DNA of 64,000 bases from Cryomorphaceae bacterium 1068 (GCA_027214385.1 JAPVXR010000001.1:248001-312000); one strand, 5' to 3'; shown: positions 1 through 8,623, numbered from the stretch's first letter. The notes: generated from the letters alone by a model not told the origin. Program-made: numbers and translations.

Positions 1-115
1 TGCCACCAAAATGAAGGGGCGCATTGTCGGTACCACCGAGGATGGCAGGCTATTGGTAAAAACCAATGGTGTAGAAAAAGCTTATCTGCCAAAAAGTATC
101 AAGCTTCTTTATTGA
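1..115 (+). CDS. birA: Biotin--protein ligase, C-terminal end (partial)
   Basis: The last 37 codons of a rightward gene run off the left edge and stop with TGA at 113-115. The visible residues (KGRIVGTTEDGRLLV, then a hydrophobic end IKLLY) resemble the small C-terminal SH3-like domain of biotin-protein ligases, where a glycine turn and 'dGrLlv' strand precede the end. The enzyme makes biotinyl-AMP and biotinylates acetyl-CoA carboxylase. The final 17 nt overlap the convergent SRPBCC gene. The catalytic domain lies outside the window, so the call depends on a short tail and on the recollection that birA often sits next to pyrE in Flavobacteria. Confidence 0.6.
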   Translation, partial: ATKMKGRIVGTTEDGRLLVKTNGVEKAYLPKSIKLLY

Positions 116-506
116 ATTTTTCCTGAAGCCTGTCGGCAATGAAGTCGAAAAGGTTGGTCAATGGTTTCTGAACCATCATCTTCAAGAAAGGGTTCACTTC
201 AGCAGTTACCTCCTGATATACCTCAGTTACAGCGTCGGCTTCATCAAAGAAAATGTCCATATTGATTGGGAAAGGAGCTTTTTCACCGCTCTTTAATTGG
301 ATAAATGAAGGTGAATCTGCCTTTTCCAAATGGAGGTCTATCGTTGCCGTACCTTGAATCTTAAAGCTGCAATAGTCTTCTCGGCCTTCCCAATCTGAGA
401 TTTTATCCATTGGAAGTAAGTCCTTGAAATTATCCAGATGGGAAACGTAGTTGAAAACCTCTTCACGAGGTGCATTGATGTTGACTTTTTTACTCTCGAT
501 TTTCAT
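99..506 (-). CDS. SRPBCC (START/Bet v1-like) family protein
   Basis: A protein of 135 residues beginning MKIESKKVNINAPREEVFNY. The pattern of a first beta strand, 'apreeVfnyvs.ldn...' helix, a central beta sheet and a long amphipathic C-terminal helix (PLTNLFDFIADRLQEKFNK) is typical of the SRPBCC ligand-binding fold. The ligand is unknown. A longer frame reaches back to 542, but ATG at 504-506 lies 2 nt after the pyrE stop, has GGAG upstream inside pyrE, and begins exactly at the domain edge, so it was chosen. It is probably translated from the pyrE mRNA. The 3' end overlaps birA on the other strand. No catalytic residues are recognisable. Confidence 0.7.
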   Translation of the reverse strand: MKIESKKVNINAPREEVFNYVSHLDNFKDLLPMDKISDWEGREDYCSFKIQGTATIDLHLEKADSPSFIQLKSGEKAPFPINMDIFFDEADAVTEVYQEVTAEVNPFLKMMVQKPLTNLFDFIADRLQEKFNKEA

Positions 507-508
507 GC

Positions 509-1150
509 TTATGCACTCCAGTTTTGAGGATTGCTCCTCCATTCTTTCAGTGATTGAAGGCTTTCCTCATCCACGTAATTTAATTCTTTGGCCTCTTCAA
601 TCAGGGCGGAATAGTTGCTTAGTGTGATCAAGTCACAGTTTGCTTTTGCAAAATTTTCTTTTGCAATTTCGAAGCCGTATGTGAATATCGCAGCCATGCC
701 TATCACATCAACACCTGCTGCCTTGAGTGCTTCAACAGCGTCCAAGCTGCTTTTTCCTGTAGAAACAAGGTCCTCTATTACCATCACCTTTTGACCTTTT
801 TCAAAGTAGCCTTCCACCTTGTTTTGTAATCCATGACCTTTGGATGAGGAGCGGACATAGATGAACGGAAGGCCGAGCGACTCCGCCACCAAGGCTCCGT
901 GAGCGATTCCTCCGGTAGCTACTCCGGCTATTACCTCGGTATTACCAAATTTTTCACGAATATTGCGAACGAATTCATCTCTTATCAAAAGCCTGACTTC
1001 GGGGAAAGAGAGGGTTTGGCGGTTATCGCAATAGATTGGCGATTTCCAGCCGCTGGCCCAAGTGAAAGGATCGCTGGGACTGAGTTTGACGGCTTTTATT
1101 TTAAGGAGGGATTCAGCAATTTTTTGCTCTGCTGTTTGAGTGTTTTGCAT
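509..1150 (-). CDS. pyrE: Orotate phosphoribosyltransferase
   Basis: 213 residues, the usual size. PyrE joins orotate to PRPP to make OMP in pyrimidine synthesis, in the cytosol as a dimer. The N-terminal stretch FTWASGWKSPIYCDNR (residues 29-44) is the orotate-binding signature, and VMVIEDLVSTGKSS (122-135) is the PRPP-binding loop with the two acidic residues. The flexible loop SSSKGHGLQNKVEG carries the catalytic lysine and histidine. The start ATG is only 8 nt from the divergent Nudix start, so each promoter must lie inside the opposing gene or the mRNAs are nearly leaderless. The SRPBCC gene follows 2 nt downstream. Confidence 0.95.
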   Translation of the reverse strand: MQNTQTAEQKIAESLLKIKAVKLSPSDPFTWASGWKSPIYCDNRQTLSFPEVRLLIRDEFVRNIREKFGNTEVIAGVATGGIAHGALVAESLGLPFIYVRSSSKGHGLQNKVEGYFEKGQKVMVIEDLVSTGKSSLDAVEALKAAGVDVIGMAAIFTYGFEIAKENFAKANCDLITLSNYSALIEEAKELNYVDEESLQSLKEWRSNPQNWSA

Positions 1151-1158
1151 GACTTCAA

Positions 1159-1773
1159 ATGTATAAAGTTTTCATAAACAATAAGTCAATTGTCCTTACG
1201 GACCGAAGGATTCCCGACGCAATCGGTGATAACCAGGTATATCTGACATATGACGATTTTGAAGAGCTATCCTACACCATCAATTTGTTGGAAAATTCGC
1301 ATCATTTAGAAGGTGTCATTTTTTATTACCACGACTTAGAAATGCTTTGGGCAGATTTCCGGGCTCACTTTAAGGAAATAGAAGCAGCGGGTGGATTGGT
1401 GCACAATGAAAACAACGAGTATCTGTTGATTTTCCGAAAGGGAAAATGGGATTTGCCGAAAGGCAAAATAGACGAAGGCGAAACACCTGAACAAGCTGCG
1501 CTAAGAGAGGTTGAAGAAGAATGTGGAGTTAGTGATCTGAAAATTGGTGAAGCGCTGGCACCTAGTTATCATACCTATGAGCAGGACGGTGTAAGAATTT
1601 TAAAGAAGACATATTGGTATGATATGACTAGTGCCCAACAGGAATTTACTCCACAAGCGGAGGAAGATATTGAAAAGGTTCAATGGCAGGATCTCGGAGC
1701 TAATATCGTAGAAGGTTTAGACACTTATCCAAATATTCGCGTGATCCTCGGAGGTGTTATTGCCCCACTTTAA
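1159..1773 (+). CDS. Nudix hydrolase
   Basis: 204 residues. A complete Nudix box spans residues 102-124: glycine 102, GETPEQAALREVEEECGV with the REVEEE metal-binding helix. It follows KWDLPKGK, the usual entry strand. These enzymes hydrolyse nucleoside diphosphates linked to another moiety; the substrate cannot be read here. An N-terminal region of about 75 residues precedes the domain and is typical of a Bacteroidota subgroup starting MYKVFIN. The gene is divergent from pyrE with 8 nt between start codons and overlaps the following convergent secreted-protein gene by 17 nt. Confidence 0.85.
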   Translation: MYKVFINNKSIVLTDRRIPDAIGDNQVYLTYDDFEELSYTINLLENSHHLEGVIFYYHDLEMLWADFRAHFKEIEAAGGLVHNENNEYLLIFRKGKWDLPKGKIDEGETPEQAALREVEEECGVSDLKIGEALAPSYHTYEQDGVRILKKTYWYDMTSAQQEFTPQAEEDIEKVQWQDLGANIVEGLDTYPNIRVILGGVIAPL

Positions 1774-3106
1774 TTTTCTGAGCTTCTTTTGCTTTTGCTC
1801 GAATGGAGTAGAGCCGCTCCTCTAATCCTTCGCTGGGTTTATTAATATTTTTTGTGAGTGTTCCTGCCGAGTCCATCCAGCCATACCAAGGGAGCTGGTA
1901 TATATCCAGGTCGTTCAAAAAAGCCTCAGGTGAAGTTAAAGAAACGGTAGCCCAATTCTTTTCGGTTTGATCATCCATTCCCATGGTTATCTCTACTACT
2001 TGAAAGTATTCGCCATACTCTTCCAATAGCATATTGATCAAGCTTGACTCTCGCTTCCATTCGTTGCTGTTATTTTCAGAAACTACTACTAATGTCTCTT
2101 TTGGCAGGAGCTCTAGCTCTTTAATAGGCGGGAAGAGTTCTTGTAAGTTCGCCGATGTCGAACGCTCATAGTCTGACCTGATTTTTTGTGCGGCTGTGCC
2201 AATTGATTTGGTTTGAGCATTGGATTCAATAGCGAGTAAAATTTCAGCTAATTTTTTCCCGGAGTAAGTCTTCAAGTAGATAGTTTCTTTGATCGATTTG
2301 AGTATCACCCATTGTCTGATATCAGCACGTTGAAGGAAATCATCTCTCAAAAAGAGGCTGTCTAAACCTTCATAAGTCAATCCTCCTGCAAATTGATTCG
2401 AGATGCTCATTCCGCCAAAAGTTACATCGTATCGATTAAAATAATCGCTGTAGAAGACATTGAAAAAAGAAAAAAACGATGGATTTGATAGCTTCAAATC
2501 CTCATCTTTTAAATAGCTTGAGTACAGCTCATTCTTTGGAAATCCTACGGTTTGTTTCATTTCCGCCAATGAATACTGAATGTAATCTGCTAAAAAATCT
2601 TTTTCGGGAAAAGTATGTTTGGATTCAAAATCCTTCACCTCTTTGCGCAAAGCGGGATTCCCGATAAGTCGGGCATTCTGAGTGAAAAAGTCAAAATAGG
2701 ATTGATCGAATTCTATGATCTCAGCGTTTATATCTGATGAATCGAGATTAGTGAAAATATACTCGAAACTTCCTGGTCTCCAGCTTGGTATCAAAACAAA
2801 TTCCCTCGAAGGAGAGATTCCCAATTCATATGTTTTTTTAGGCTCGACAAAAAGGGGAGCCGTAAATCGATTGACGCTCAACCAGACTTGATTGATTTCG
2901 CTAACATCAAAAGAAAGACTGAATTTTCCATTGGCATCGACCGTATCTCGAGCCAAGAAGATCTTTTCACCTGAAATGAGATTTTGATAACGGCTAATTT
3001 CCACAATATACCCCGACCATTCCAGCGAAGTGCCATTGATTGAGGTGGTTTGAGCTGCCAGAGAAAATGGTAGCAATAAGAAAAGGCAGATCTTAAAAAT
3101 CCTCAT
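1757..3106 (-). CDS. Secreted protein of unknown function, thioredoxin-fold-like C-terminus
   Basis: 449 residues with a type I signal peptide (MRIFKICLFLLLPFSLAAQ, cleavage expected after AAQ). Residues 20-110 look like a beta-rich domain of the kind that precedes thioredoxin domains in Bacteroidota envelope proteins. The last about 110 residues (LVVVSENNS...YQLPWYGWMDSAG) resemble a thioredoxin fold with a proline before a strand, but no CxxC motif is present, so redox chemistry is unlikely. It overlaps coaD upstream by 14 nt and is probably the last gene of the leftward operon. Compare the CxxC-bearing secreted protein at 14371-15492. Confidence 0.5.
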   Translation of the reverse strand: MRIFKICLFLLLPFSLAAQTTSINGTSLEWSGYIVEISRYQNLISGEKIFLARDTVDANGKFSLSFDVSEINQVWLSVNRFTAPLFVEPKKTYELGISPSREFVLIPSWRPGSFEYIFTNLDSSDINAEIIEFDQSYFDFFTQNARLIGNPALRKEVKDFESKHTFPEKDFLADYIQYSLAEMKQTVGFPKNELYSSYLKDEDLKLSNPSFFSFFNVFYSDYFNRYDVTFGGMSISNQFAGGLTYEGLDSLFLRDDFLQRADIRQWVILKSIKETIYLKTYSGKKLAEILLAIESNAQTKSIGTAAQKIRSDYERSTSANLQELFPPIKELELLPKETLVVVSENNSNEWKRESSLINMLLEEYGEYFQVVEITMGMDDQTEKNWATVSLTSPEAFLNDLDIYQLPWYGWMDSAGTLTKNINKPSEGLEERLYSIRAKAKEAQKIKVGQ

Positions 3107-3563
3107 TCAGTTGGATCGAATTCGGTATAAATTTGGTGACATCACCGCCGTTTCTCAGTATATCGCGCACAATGGTTGAGCTGTAGGCTGAAAGCTCGGG
3201 GCTAGTCACAAAAAAGATGGTGTCGACTTCAGGAGCAAGCTCCTTGTTCATTTGTGATATAGAAGATTCGAATTGAAAATCCTCCGCATTCCGAACGCCT
3301 CGGATGATATGGGATGCACTTACCTTTCGGCAATAATTGACGGTGAGTCCTTCGTAATGATCCACCACAATGCGGTCCTCGAAGTTGAACGTTTGTCTAA
3401 TCCATTGCATTCTCTCTTCTAACGAAAACATATACTTCTTATTGGAGTTGACTCCAATGGCGACAATCACTTTATCAAAAAGAGGTAGCGCACGCTTGAT
3501 GATGTCTTCGTGTCCTTTGGTAATCGGATCAAATGATCCCGGGAAGATGGCAATCTTGTCCAT
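3093..3563 (-). CDS. coaD: Phosphopantetheine adenylyltransferase
   Basis: 156 residues, full length for CoaD. It transfers AMP from ATP to 4'-phosphopantetheine, the penultimate step of CoA synthesis. The nucleotidyltransferase motif GSFDPITKGH (residues 9-18; T/HxGH) binds ATP, and YSSTIVRDIL near residue 127 matches the second ATP-binding motif (S-S-T). It lies 3 nt after kdsA and overlaps the next gene by 14 nt, so it belongs to the same transcript. Confidence 0.95.
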   Translation of the reverse strand: MDKIAIFPGSFDPITKGHEDIIKRALPLFDKVIVAIGVNSNKKYMFSLEERMQWIRQTFNFEDRIVVDHYEGLTVNYCRKVSASHIIRGVRNAEDFQFESSISQMNKELAPEVDTIFFVTSPELSAYSSTIVRDILRNGGDVTKFIPNSIQLNEDF

Positions 3564-3566
3564 GGT

Positions 3567-4346
3567 TTATGAATTAAGTGCTTTTCTAACCTTCATGCAT
3601 TTTTCCAAAATCGGCCTGAGCTTCTTCAGCTCCAGCATGGTAAAAGGGTCGCTTTGAGCAGTATGAGGCTCGGGGTGAACTTCCATAAAGAATCCATCAG
3701 CTCCGGTGGCCATCGCCGAAAGGGCTATGGCCTCGATGAGTTCGGGATCGCCTCCCGTTACACCAGACGTTTGATTCGGCTTTTGCACGCTGTGAGTGCA
3801 ATCCATGACCACTGGTTGACCGATTTTTTTCATCCGACTGATCGATGTAGCGTCAACTACCAAGTCGTGATAGCCAAATGTGGTTCCGCGTTCACAGACC
3901 CAAACTTTGTCATTGCCGGTGGCTTTGACCTTTTCCACGGCAAATTTCATCGCTTCAGGACTCAAAAACTGACCTTTCTTAATGTTCACCGTGCATCCCG
4001 ATTCACCGGCAGCTTTGAGCAATTTACTTTGCCGGCAGAGAAATGCGGGAATTTGCAAGTGCGTGACAAACGGGGCTACTTCAGCAGGCTCGTTGCTTTC
4101 GTGTACATCGGTGATATTTTCGATTTTGAATTTATCTCGGATGGCTTTGTGAATGTGCAGGGCCTCGTTTTTATCAATACCTGTAAAGCTGTCTAATTTA
4201 CTTCGGTTCGCTTTTTCATAGCTACCCTTGAAAATATAGCGGATGTCCAGATCATCGCATATTTTCTTCACCTCTTCGGCGATGTGAAAAGCCATGGCTT
4301 CATCTTCAATGGCGCATGGCCCCGCTATCAGGAAAAATTGGTTCAT
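3567..4346 (-). CDS. kdsA: 3-deoxy-8-phosphooctulonate synthase
   Basis: 259 residues from ATG at 4346. KdsA condenses phosphoenolpyruvate with arabinose-5-phosphate to make Kdo-8-phosphate for lipopolysaccharide. The protein begins MNQFFLIAGPCAIED, the family start; IAGPCAIE, FKGSYEKANRSK and DCTHSVQKPN are substrate-binding signatures. The frame stays open upstream to 4502, but that extension only runs through kdsD in another frame. The start codon overlaps the kdsD stop as ATGA, so the enzyme that makes arabinose-5-phosphate and the one that uses it are translationally coupled. Confidence 0.95.
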   Translation of the reverse strand: MNQFFLIAGPCAIEDEAMAFHIAEEVKKICDDLDIRYIFKGSYEKANRSKLDSFTGIDKNEALHIHKAIRDKFKIENITDVHESNEPAEVAPFVTHLQIPAFLCRQSKLLKAAGESGCTVNIKKGQFLSPEAMKFAVEKVKATGNDKVWVCERGTTFGYHDLVVDATSISRMKKIGQPVVMDCTHSVQKPNQTSGVTGGDPELIEAIALSAMATGADGFFMEVHPEPHTAQSDPFTMLELKKLRPILEKCMKVRKALNS

Positions 4347-4939
4347 TCTTCTTTTGCTTTTTGTCCGAGGTAACCGCTGTGGTGCCTCTTCGCGTATTCT
4401 TGTTTTGTAAATTGGATTTTCTCCATGAGCAATACTACCAATATATCTCCGGCTACGGTCATTACCGTGGTAGAGGTGGTAGGTGTAAGGCCCAATGGAC
4501 AAATCTCTTCAGGTCCACCGGTCCACAATACCACATCAGCTTTCTCAGCTAGGTCGCTATCTTTTTTTCCGGTAAGGACAATGAATTTAATATCAGGATG
4601 CAATCGATGAGCCAAAAAATCGAGCTCAATCAATTCTCTCGTCTTACCACTGTTTGAGATGGCTATTACGATGTCATTCTTTTGGATGATACCCAGATCT
4701 CCGTGTTGCGCTTCGGCGGGGTGCAAAAAGAACGCAGGCGTTCCCGTTGAGCTTAGCGTAGTGGCAATGTTTACACCTATCTGCCCGGCTTTTCCCATTC
4801 CGCTCACGATTACTTTGCCATCCTTTTGATGAACCTGTTCGTAAATGAGTTCTACGGCTTTTTCTACCGCACCTTCGATTGGGATATTTCGAATGGCTTC
4901 GATTTCTTTTTCAATAAGAGCTGTGATCTTGTCTTGCAT
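4343..4939 (-). CDS. kdsD: Arabinose-5-phosphate isomerase, SIS domain only
   Basis: 198 residues. It interconverts ribulose-5-phosphate and arabinose-5-phosphate to feed KdsA. The SIS domain carries GKVIVSGMGKAGQIG (sugar-phosphate loop), the HPAEAQHGDLG segment with catalytic histidines and ISNSGKTREL. The E. coli-type enzyme of about 320 residues has two C-terminal CBS domains; this one ends soon after the SIS domain, with GPEEICPLGLTPTTST intact, so it is a natural short form rather than a broken gene. Coupling to kdsA (ATGA overlap) supports the call over other SIS proteins. Confidence 0.88.
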   Translation of the reverse strand: MQDKITALIEKEIEAIRNIPIEGAVEKAVELIYEQVHQKDGKVIVSGMGKAGQIGVNIATTLSSTGTPAFFLHPAEAQHGDLGIIQKNDIVIAISNSGKTRELIELDFLAHRLHPDIKFIVLTGKKDSDLAEKADVVLWTGGPEEICPLGLTPTTSTTVMTVAGDILVVLLMEKIQFTKQEYAKRHHSGYLGQKAKEE

Positions 4940-4986
4940 GCTTTTGTTCTAATGACAAGCAAAAGTAATTCTAATCCTCCAACCCT

Positions 4987-5517
4987 CTATCTGAAGAAAC
5001 TGAAATGGACATTTCCCATTTGGTGGTGTTCCGTGAATCGGGGGTGATCGCTCAAATCGGTCTCTTTGCCATGTTCGAGAATGAAGATACCACCCGTTGA
5101 AAGCCAACCCGTATTCCAAACCAAATCGGGCAATTCGGGAATTCTTTTTTCCGCATATGGCGGATCGGCAAATACAATATCAAATTTTCCTTTGGGACTT
5201 TTGAAGAGATTGAAAACATCGGCCTGCACCACCCTGAGGTTATTGATCCCCCAATCCTTGGTTATTTTTAAAAGGTGCCTTTTCGATATGGGACTGACAT
5301 CTACCGCTGTCACGTTGGTCGCTCCGCGGCTCACAAATTCCAAACTCATACCGCCGATCCCAAAGAATAGGTCAAGAACCGTAGCATCCATCAACAAATC
5401 ATGGTGGTTGAGCACATTAAATATGGCCTCCTTGGCCATATCGGTAGTGGGGCGAGCCTTGATATGCTTGGGTGCCTCAAACCTCCGCGCTTTAAATTTT
5501 CCTCCGACTACGCGCAT
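4987..5517 (-). CDS. rsmD: 16S rRNA (guanine(966)-N2)-methyltransferase
   Basis: 176 residues. RsmD methylates the exocyclic amine of G966 in 16S rRNA. MRVVGGKFKARRFEAP is the family N-terminus; TVLDLFFGIGGMSLE (residues 46-60) is the SAM-binding motif I, and ADPPY (117-121) is the N-methyltransferase catalytic motif. Motif I reads FFGIGG where FAGSGA is usual, a modest change. The start overlaps the 3' end of the DUF3822 gene by 10 nt. Confidence 0.92.
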   Translation of the reverse strand: MRVVGGKFKARRFEAPKHIKARPTTDMAKEAIFNVLNHHDLLMDATVLDLFFGIGGMSLEFVSRGATNVTAVDVSPISKRHLLKITKDWGINNLRVVQADVFNLFKSPKGKFDIVFADPPYAEKRIPELPDLVWNTGWLSTGGIFILEHGKETDLSDHPRFTEHHQMGNVHFSFFR

Positions 5518-6254
5518 TGCGCAATGATTACTGCTAGTTGATCACTAACTGAGTCCTTCCCGGAGTCATTCAAATTAGTCAGGAATTTAGCTGCTTGCTT
5601 TTTCACGGAAGAAAAAATAGTTCCTGATCCACTGATCTCTGTCCGAATTTCGGTTGAGATGTCTAGCTTTTTAAGGGTATAGAAGGTATAATAAATCAAA
5701 TCTTCGGATTTGTTTATTTCAATGCAGTTGGCCAGAAGTAGTGAGCCTTGTCTAAAGATTGTCACTAAAGCCAGTTGATCGAGTACTTGTATTTGCAATA
5801 GATCGCCCTTGCTTTCGCTCACTTTTCTTCGTCCATGCTCGAGTAGGGTACCTGCCAAATGTTTGACCTCTAACGCCGGCTGAATTTGACTTAGCAATTT
5901 TTCGGCTTCCGTATCTCGTTCATAAATGAGTACAGACTCCAATCCCTCGAGAGTTGAATGAGAAAAAAGACTTTTTCCTTCGAAGCCCGTGGTCAATTCA
6001 AGGTAGCCTCTGGCATCTTCTTCTCGAAATACGGCCGTTGGCACTATAGTCCAGTGCGGCTGTGAGCTTAATGCGAAAAGGTGATTTTTAGATTTCAATT
6101 CGCTGAAGTCATACTGACCGTTGCGTTTGCAAGAAATGGTTTTTACAAAAACATCTCCCTCTAGGTCTGAATAGCAATAGATCTGAAAAAAATTGGGCTC
6201 AAAAAGGAGCCCAATCGTTTCAAAATGTTCTTCGCCTAAGGTGATTTTTTCCAT
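5508..6254 (-). CDS. DUF3822 family protein
   Basis: 248 residues with no signal peptide or membrane segment. The order of strands and the LLQIQVLDQLALVTIFRQGSLL region suggest an actin/ASKHA-like fold, as proposed for DUF3822, but no clear ATP-binding loop is visible. Its overlap with rsmD and nearness to coaD is a recurring arrangement in Bacteroidota and is the main support for the family call. Function unknown; the location hints at ribosome or envelope housekeeping. Confidence 0.65.
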   Translation of the reverse strand: MEKITLGEEHFETIGLLFEPNFFQIYCYSDLEGDVFVKTISCKRNGQYDFSELKSKNHLFALSSQPHWTIVPTAVFREEDARGYLELTTGFEGKSLFSHSTLEGLESVLIYERDTEAEKLLSQIQPALEVKHLAGTLLEHGRRKVSESKGDLLQIQVLDQLALVTIFRQGSLLLANCIEINKSEDLIYYTFYTLKKLDISTEIRTEISGSGTIFSSVKKQAAKFLTNLNDSGKDSVSDQLAVIIAQCA

Positions 6255-6267
6255 GGCGGATCTTTTT

Positions 6268-7071
6268 TTACTCTGTCCAGTTACCGCTGGTGCTGGCTTC
6301 TGTTAATGAACCAACCTTGTATTGATCAGCAAATGGTTTTGGATCTACCACTCGAAAAACAGCAGTTGGAGCACCACTAATGTCAACTATGTCAGACTCC
6401 ATCTTGAAACGGTGATCACCATATGGTACGTAGGGCAATGAGTCAACGTAGAACTTGGCCTTACGCTTCTCTCTATCGTCGTCATTAAAAACGTATCCCA
6501 ATACACCTACCTCGATGGTATCTCTTACGATCAAACCTTGAGCAATTACGTCCTCATCAGTCATACCTTCCGGCATACCTTGTATAATTCCCGCTTCCAT
6601 GGCCATTTCTTCCGTAGGCAATGAATCGGGCAAAGAACCCAAACGCTTGATAAGTGAAATCTCATCGTTTTTCAAAAAGTAAATTAGTGAATCGAAGGAG
6701 TTGGCATACTTACCATACTGCTTGTTGTAGGCGATTTGCGCTTTTCTGATATCCTTTAATCGCTGAACGACGGCTACTTTCACTTTCTCTTTCTTGCGGT
6801 GAGCTGCCAATTCATCTTGGATTACGGCGTAATCCATGTAGGCAAAGTAAACCGCACCAACGGCAACAATGATGGTTACAATCATCTGAATTTGGCGACT
6901 GACAACACCTTTCACATAAAGTGCTCCCAAAATTCCAACGATCAGAATACCTAAACCCGCAATCTTAAAAAGGCTTGTTTGTCCAGCAGACACTATGAGA
7001 AGTAGCAGCCCAAAAACAATAAGCAATGCCGGGAACAAATAAGCACCGAGTAAACGTCCTATACTTTGCAT
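6268..7071 (-). CDS. Membrane protein with pilin-like soluble region, function unknown
   Basis: 267 residues. Three hydrophobic helices (about 8-29, 34-54 and 61-81) are followed by a charged helix (QDELAAHRKKEKVKVAVVQRLKDIR) and a soluble domain of about 170 residues. The segment VVQRLKDIRKAQIAYNKQYGKYANSFDSLIYFL resembles the start of type II/IV pseudopilin-like domains (helix, then 'aq.ay...yg.Y..sfd.L'), but there is no prepilin peptidase site. It is first in the leftward operon, 13 nt before the DUF3822 gene. I do not recognise a named family. Confidence 0.5.
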   Translation of the reverse strand: MQSIGRLLGAYLFPALLIVFGLLLLIVSAGQTSLFKIAGLGILIVGILGALYVKGVVSRQIQMIVTIIVAVGAVYFAYMDYAVIQDELAAHRKKEKVKVAVVQRLKDIRKAQIAYNKQYGKYANSFDSLIYFLKNDEISLIKRLGSLPDSLPTEEMAMEAGIIQGMPEGMTDEDVIAQGLIVRDTIEVGVLGYVFNDDDREKRKAKFYVDSLPYVPYGDHRFKMESDIVDISGAPTAVFRVVDPKPFADQYKVGSLTEASTSGNWTE

Positions 7072-7156
7072 CTATTTTTCTTTAGTAACGGCAACAAAAC
7101 TACAATTTTTTTGAAACGACCGAGTTTGTTACGACCTAATTCATCAACGGCTAAAA

Positions 7157-8623
7157 TTGGCTTATTTTCGGCTTGTGAATGTGAATTCAGATAAAGGAGA
7201 TTCAATAGCGCGGAGGGTTGAAAAATCGCTCCATGAAAACTTTTATTTTAACCCGACTCCCTCTCAGGAAAAATTGCTCTATGCTTTAGGGAGATTTGTC
7301 GCCAGTGATAAAGTCAATTGCCTTTTGGTGGTAAAAGGATACGCTGGTACGGGTAAGACAACCACTGTAAATGCACTGATAAAAACGCTGCCCTACTTTG
7401 ACTACAAATATGTGATGCTCGCACCGACGGGGCGAGCAGCTAAAGTAATGTCGGCATATACGCGAAGGCCCGCATTTACTATTCACAAGAAGATCTATTT
7501 CAAGCAAAAGACACCCGCAGGAGGTGTGTTTTTCGTTCCAGGGGCCAATCTCCATACAAATACGGTATTCATCGTCGATGAAGCATCCATGATTGGAAGT
7601 GAAAACTACTCCGTTTCCGGGGGAGGGGATCTCTTGACTGACTTATTTGAATATGTGTTTAATGGAAAAAACTGTCGACTAATTTTAATCGGAGACGGGG
7701 CACAGCTTCCGCCCGTTGGGAGTGATTACAGCCCTGCACTGGATTTGAAGTACCTCAAGACTTCTTTTCATGTCACGGCAGCGCTCTCAGAACTCATTGA
7801 TGTCACTCGGCAAAAAGAGGATTCAGGTATTCTTGATTTGGCAACGCGGATTAGAAAGGCTTTGGAAAAAGCAGATATGAGTGTTTTTCCGATGGCTCTC
7901 CCCAATTCACCTGATGTGGAAAGTCTTACGGGATATGAATTACAAGAATCATTGGAAGACGAATTCTCAAAAAGGGGTGTCGAGGGAGCTATTTTGGTTA
8001 CTCGCTCTAACAAGCGAGCAAATCAATACAACAAGGAGATCCGTGCGCGAGTGTTCTTTCGAGAAGAGGAAATATCAGGAGGTGACTTTGTCATGGCCGT
8101 TCGAAATAACTACCATTGGGCGGATGAGAAATCGGGAGCGGGCTTTATAGCCAATGGTGACGTAATGGAAATTACCAGACTCGGAAAGTTTTATGAGAGG
8201 TATGGGTTTAAATTTCAGGAAGCCAGCGTTCGACTGATCGACTACTCGGGTGAGCCTGAAACGGAAGTCTTGCTCTGGCTGGACGCTTTGGATATTGATT
8301 CGGCTTCAATGCCAAAGGCCGCGACCGATGAGGTTTACCGCAGAACATTAATGGAGTACGAGCACCTCAAAACGAAGAAGGAGAGAATGGAGGCATTGAA
8401 AAACGATCCGTTTTACAATGCCTTACAAGTCAAGTTTGCCTATGCGGTTACCTGTCACAAATCGCAAGGTGGACAGTGGCCTGCTGTATTTGTTGATCAA
8501 GGCTACCTCACGGAAGAAATGCTGGACACAGAGTACTTGCGATGGCTGTACACCGCAATTACTCGAGCCTCTGAAAAATTGTACATGCTGAATTTTAGTA
8601 ATCAGCTTTTTTTAAGCGACTAA
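7157..8623 (+). CDS. ATP-dependent DNA helicase, RecD/Pif1-like (superfamily 1B)
   Basis: 488 residues if TTG at 7157 is the start; GTG at 7175 is an alternative and no ATG lies before the domain. GYAGTGKTTT (residues 61-70) is Walker A, VDEASM (140-145) is Walker B, GDGAQLPPVG is motif III, and the C-terminus holds a UvrD_C_2-like region with YAVTCHKSQGGQW and YTAITRASEKLY (motifs V and VI). Such short AAA_30/RecD-like helicases are common in Bacteroidota as stand-alone genes; the role is presumably repair or replication. The last 4 nt overlap the convergent secreted-protein gene. Confidence 0.85.
   Translation: MAYFRLVNVNSDKGDSIARRVEKSLHENFYFNPTPSQEKLLYALGRFVASDKVNCLLVVKGYAGTGKTTTVNALIKTLPYFDYKYVMLAPTGRAAKVMSAYTRRPAFTIHKKIYFKQKTPAGGVFFVPGANLHTNTVFIVDEASMIGSENYSVSGGGDLLTDLFEYVFNGKNCRLILIGDGAQLPPVGSDYSPALDLKYLKTSFHVTAALSELIDVTRQKEDSGILDLATRIRKALEKADMSVFPMALPNSPDVESLTGYELQESLEDEFSKRGVEGAILVTRSNKRANQYNKEIRARVFFREEEISGGDFVMAVRNNYHWADEKSGAGFIANGDVMEITRLGKFYERYGFKFQEASVRLIDYSGEPETEVLLWLDALDIDSASMPKAATDEVYRRTLMEYEHLKTKKERMEALKNDPFYNALQVKFAYAVTCHKSQGGQWPAVFVDQGYLTEEMLDTEYLRWLYTAITRASEKLYMLNFSNQLFLSD

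Noticed and set aside
899-1177. A plus-strand frame inside pyrE
   Set aside because: Antisense to conserved PyrE motifs and without family similarity.
1757-3106. Calling the 449-residue secreted protein a thiol-disulfide oxidoreductase
   Set aside because: The C-terminus resembles a thioredoxin fold, but there is no CxxC pair.
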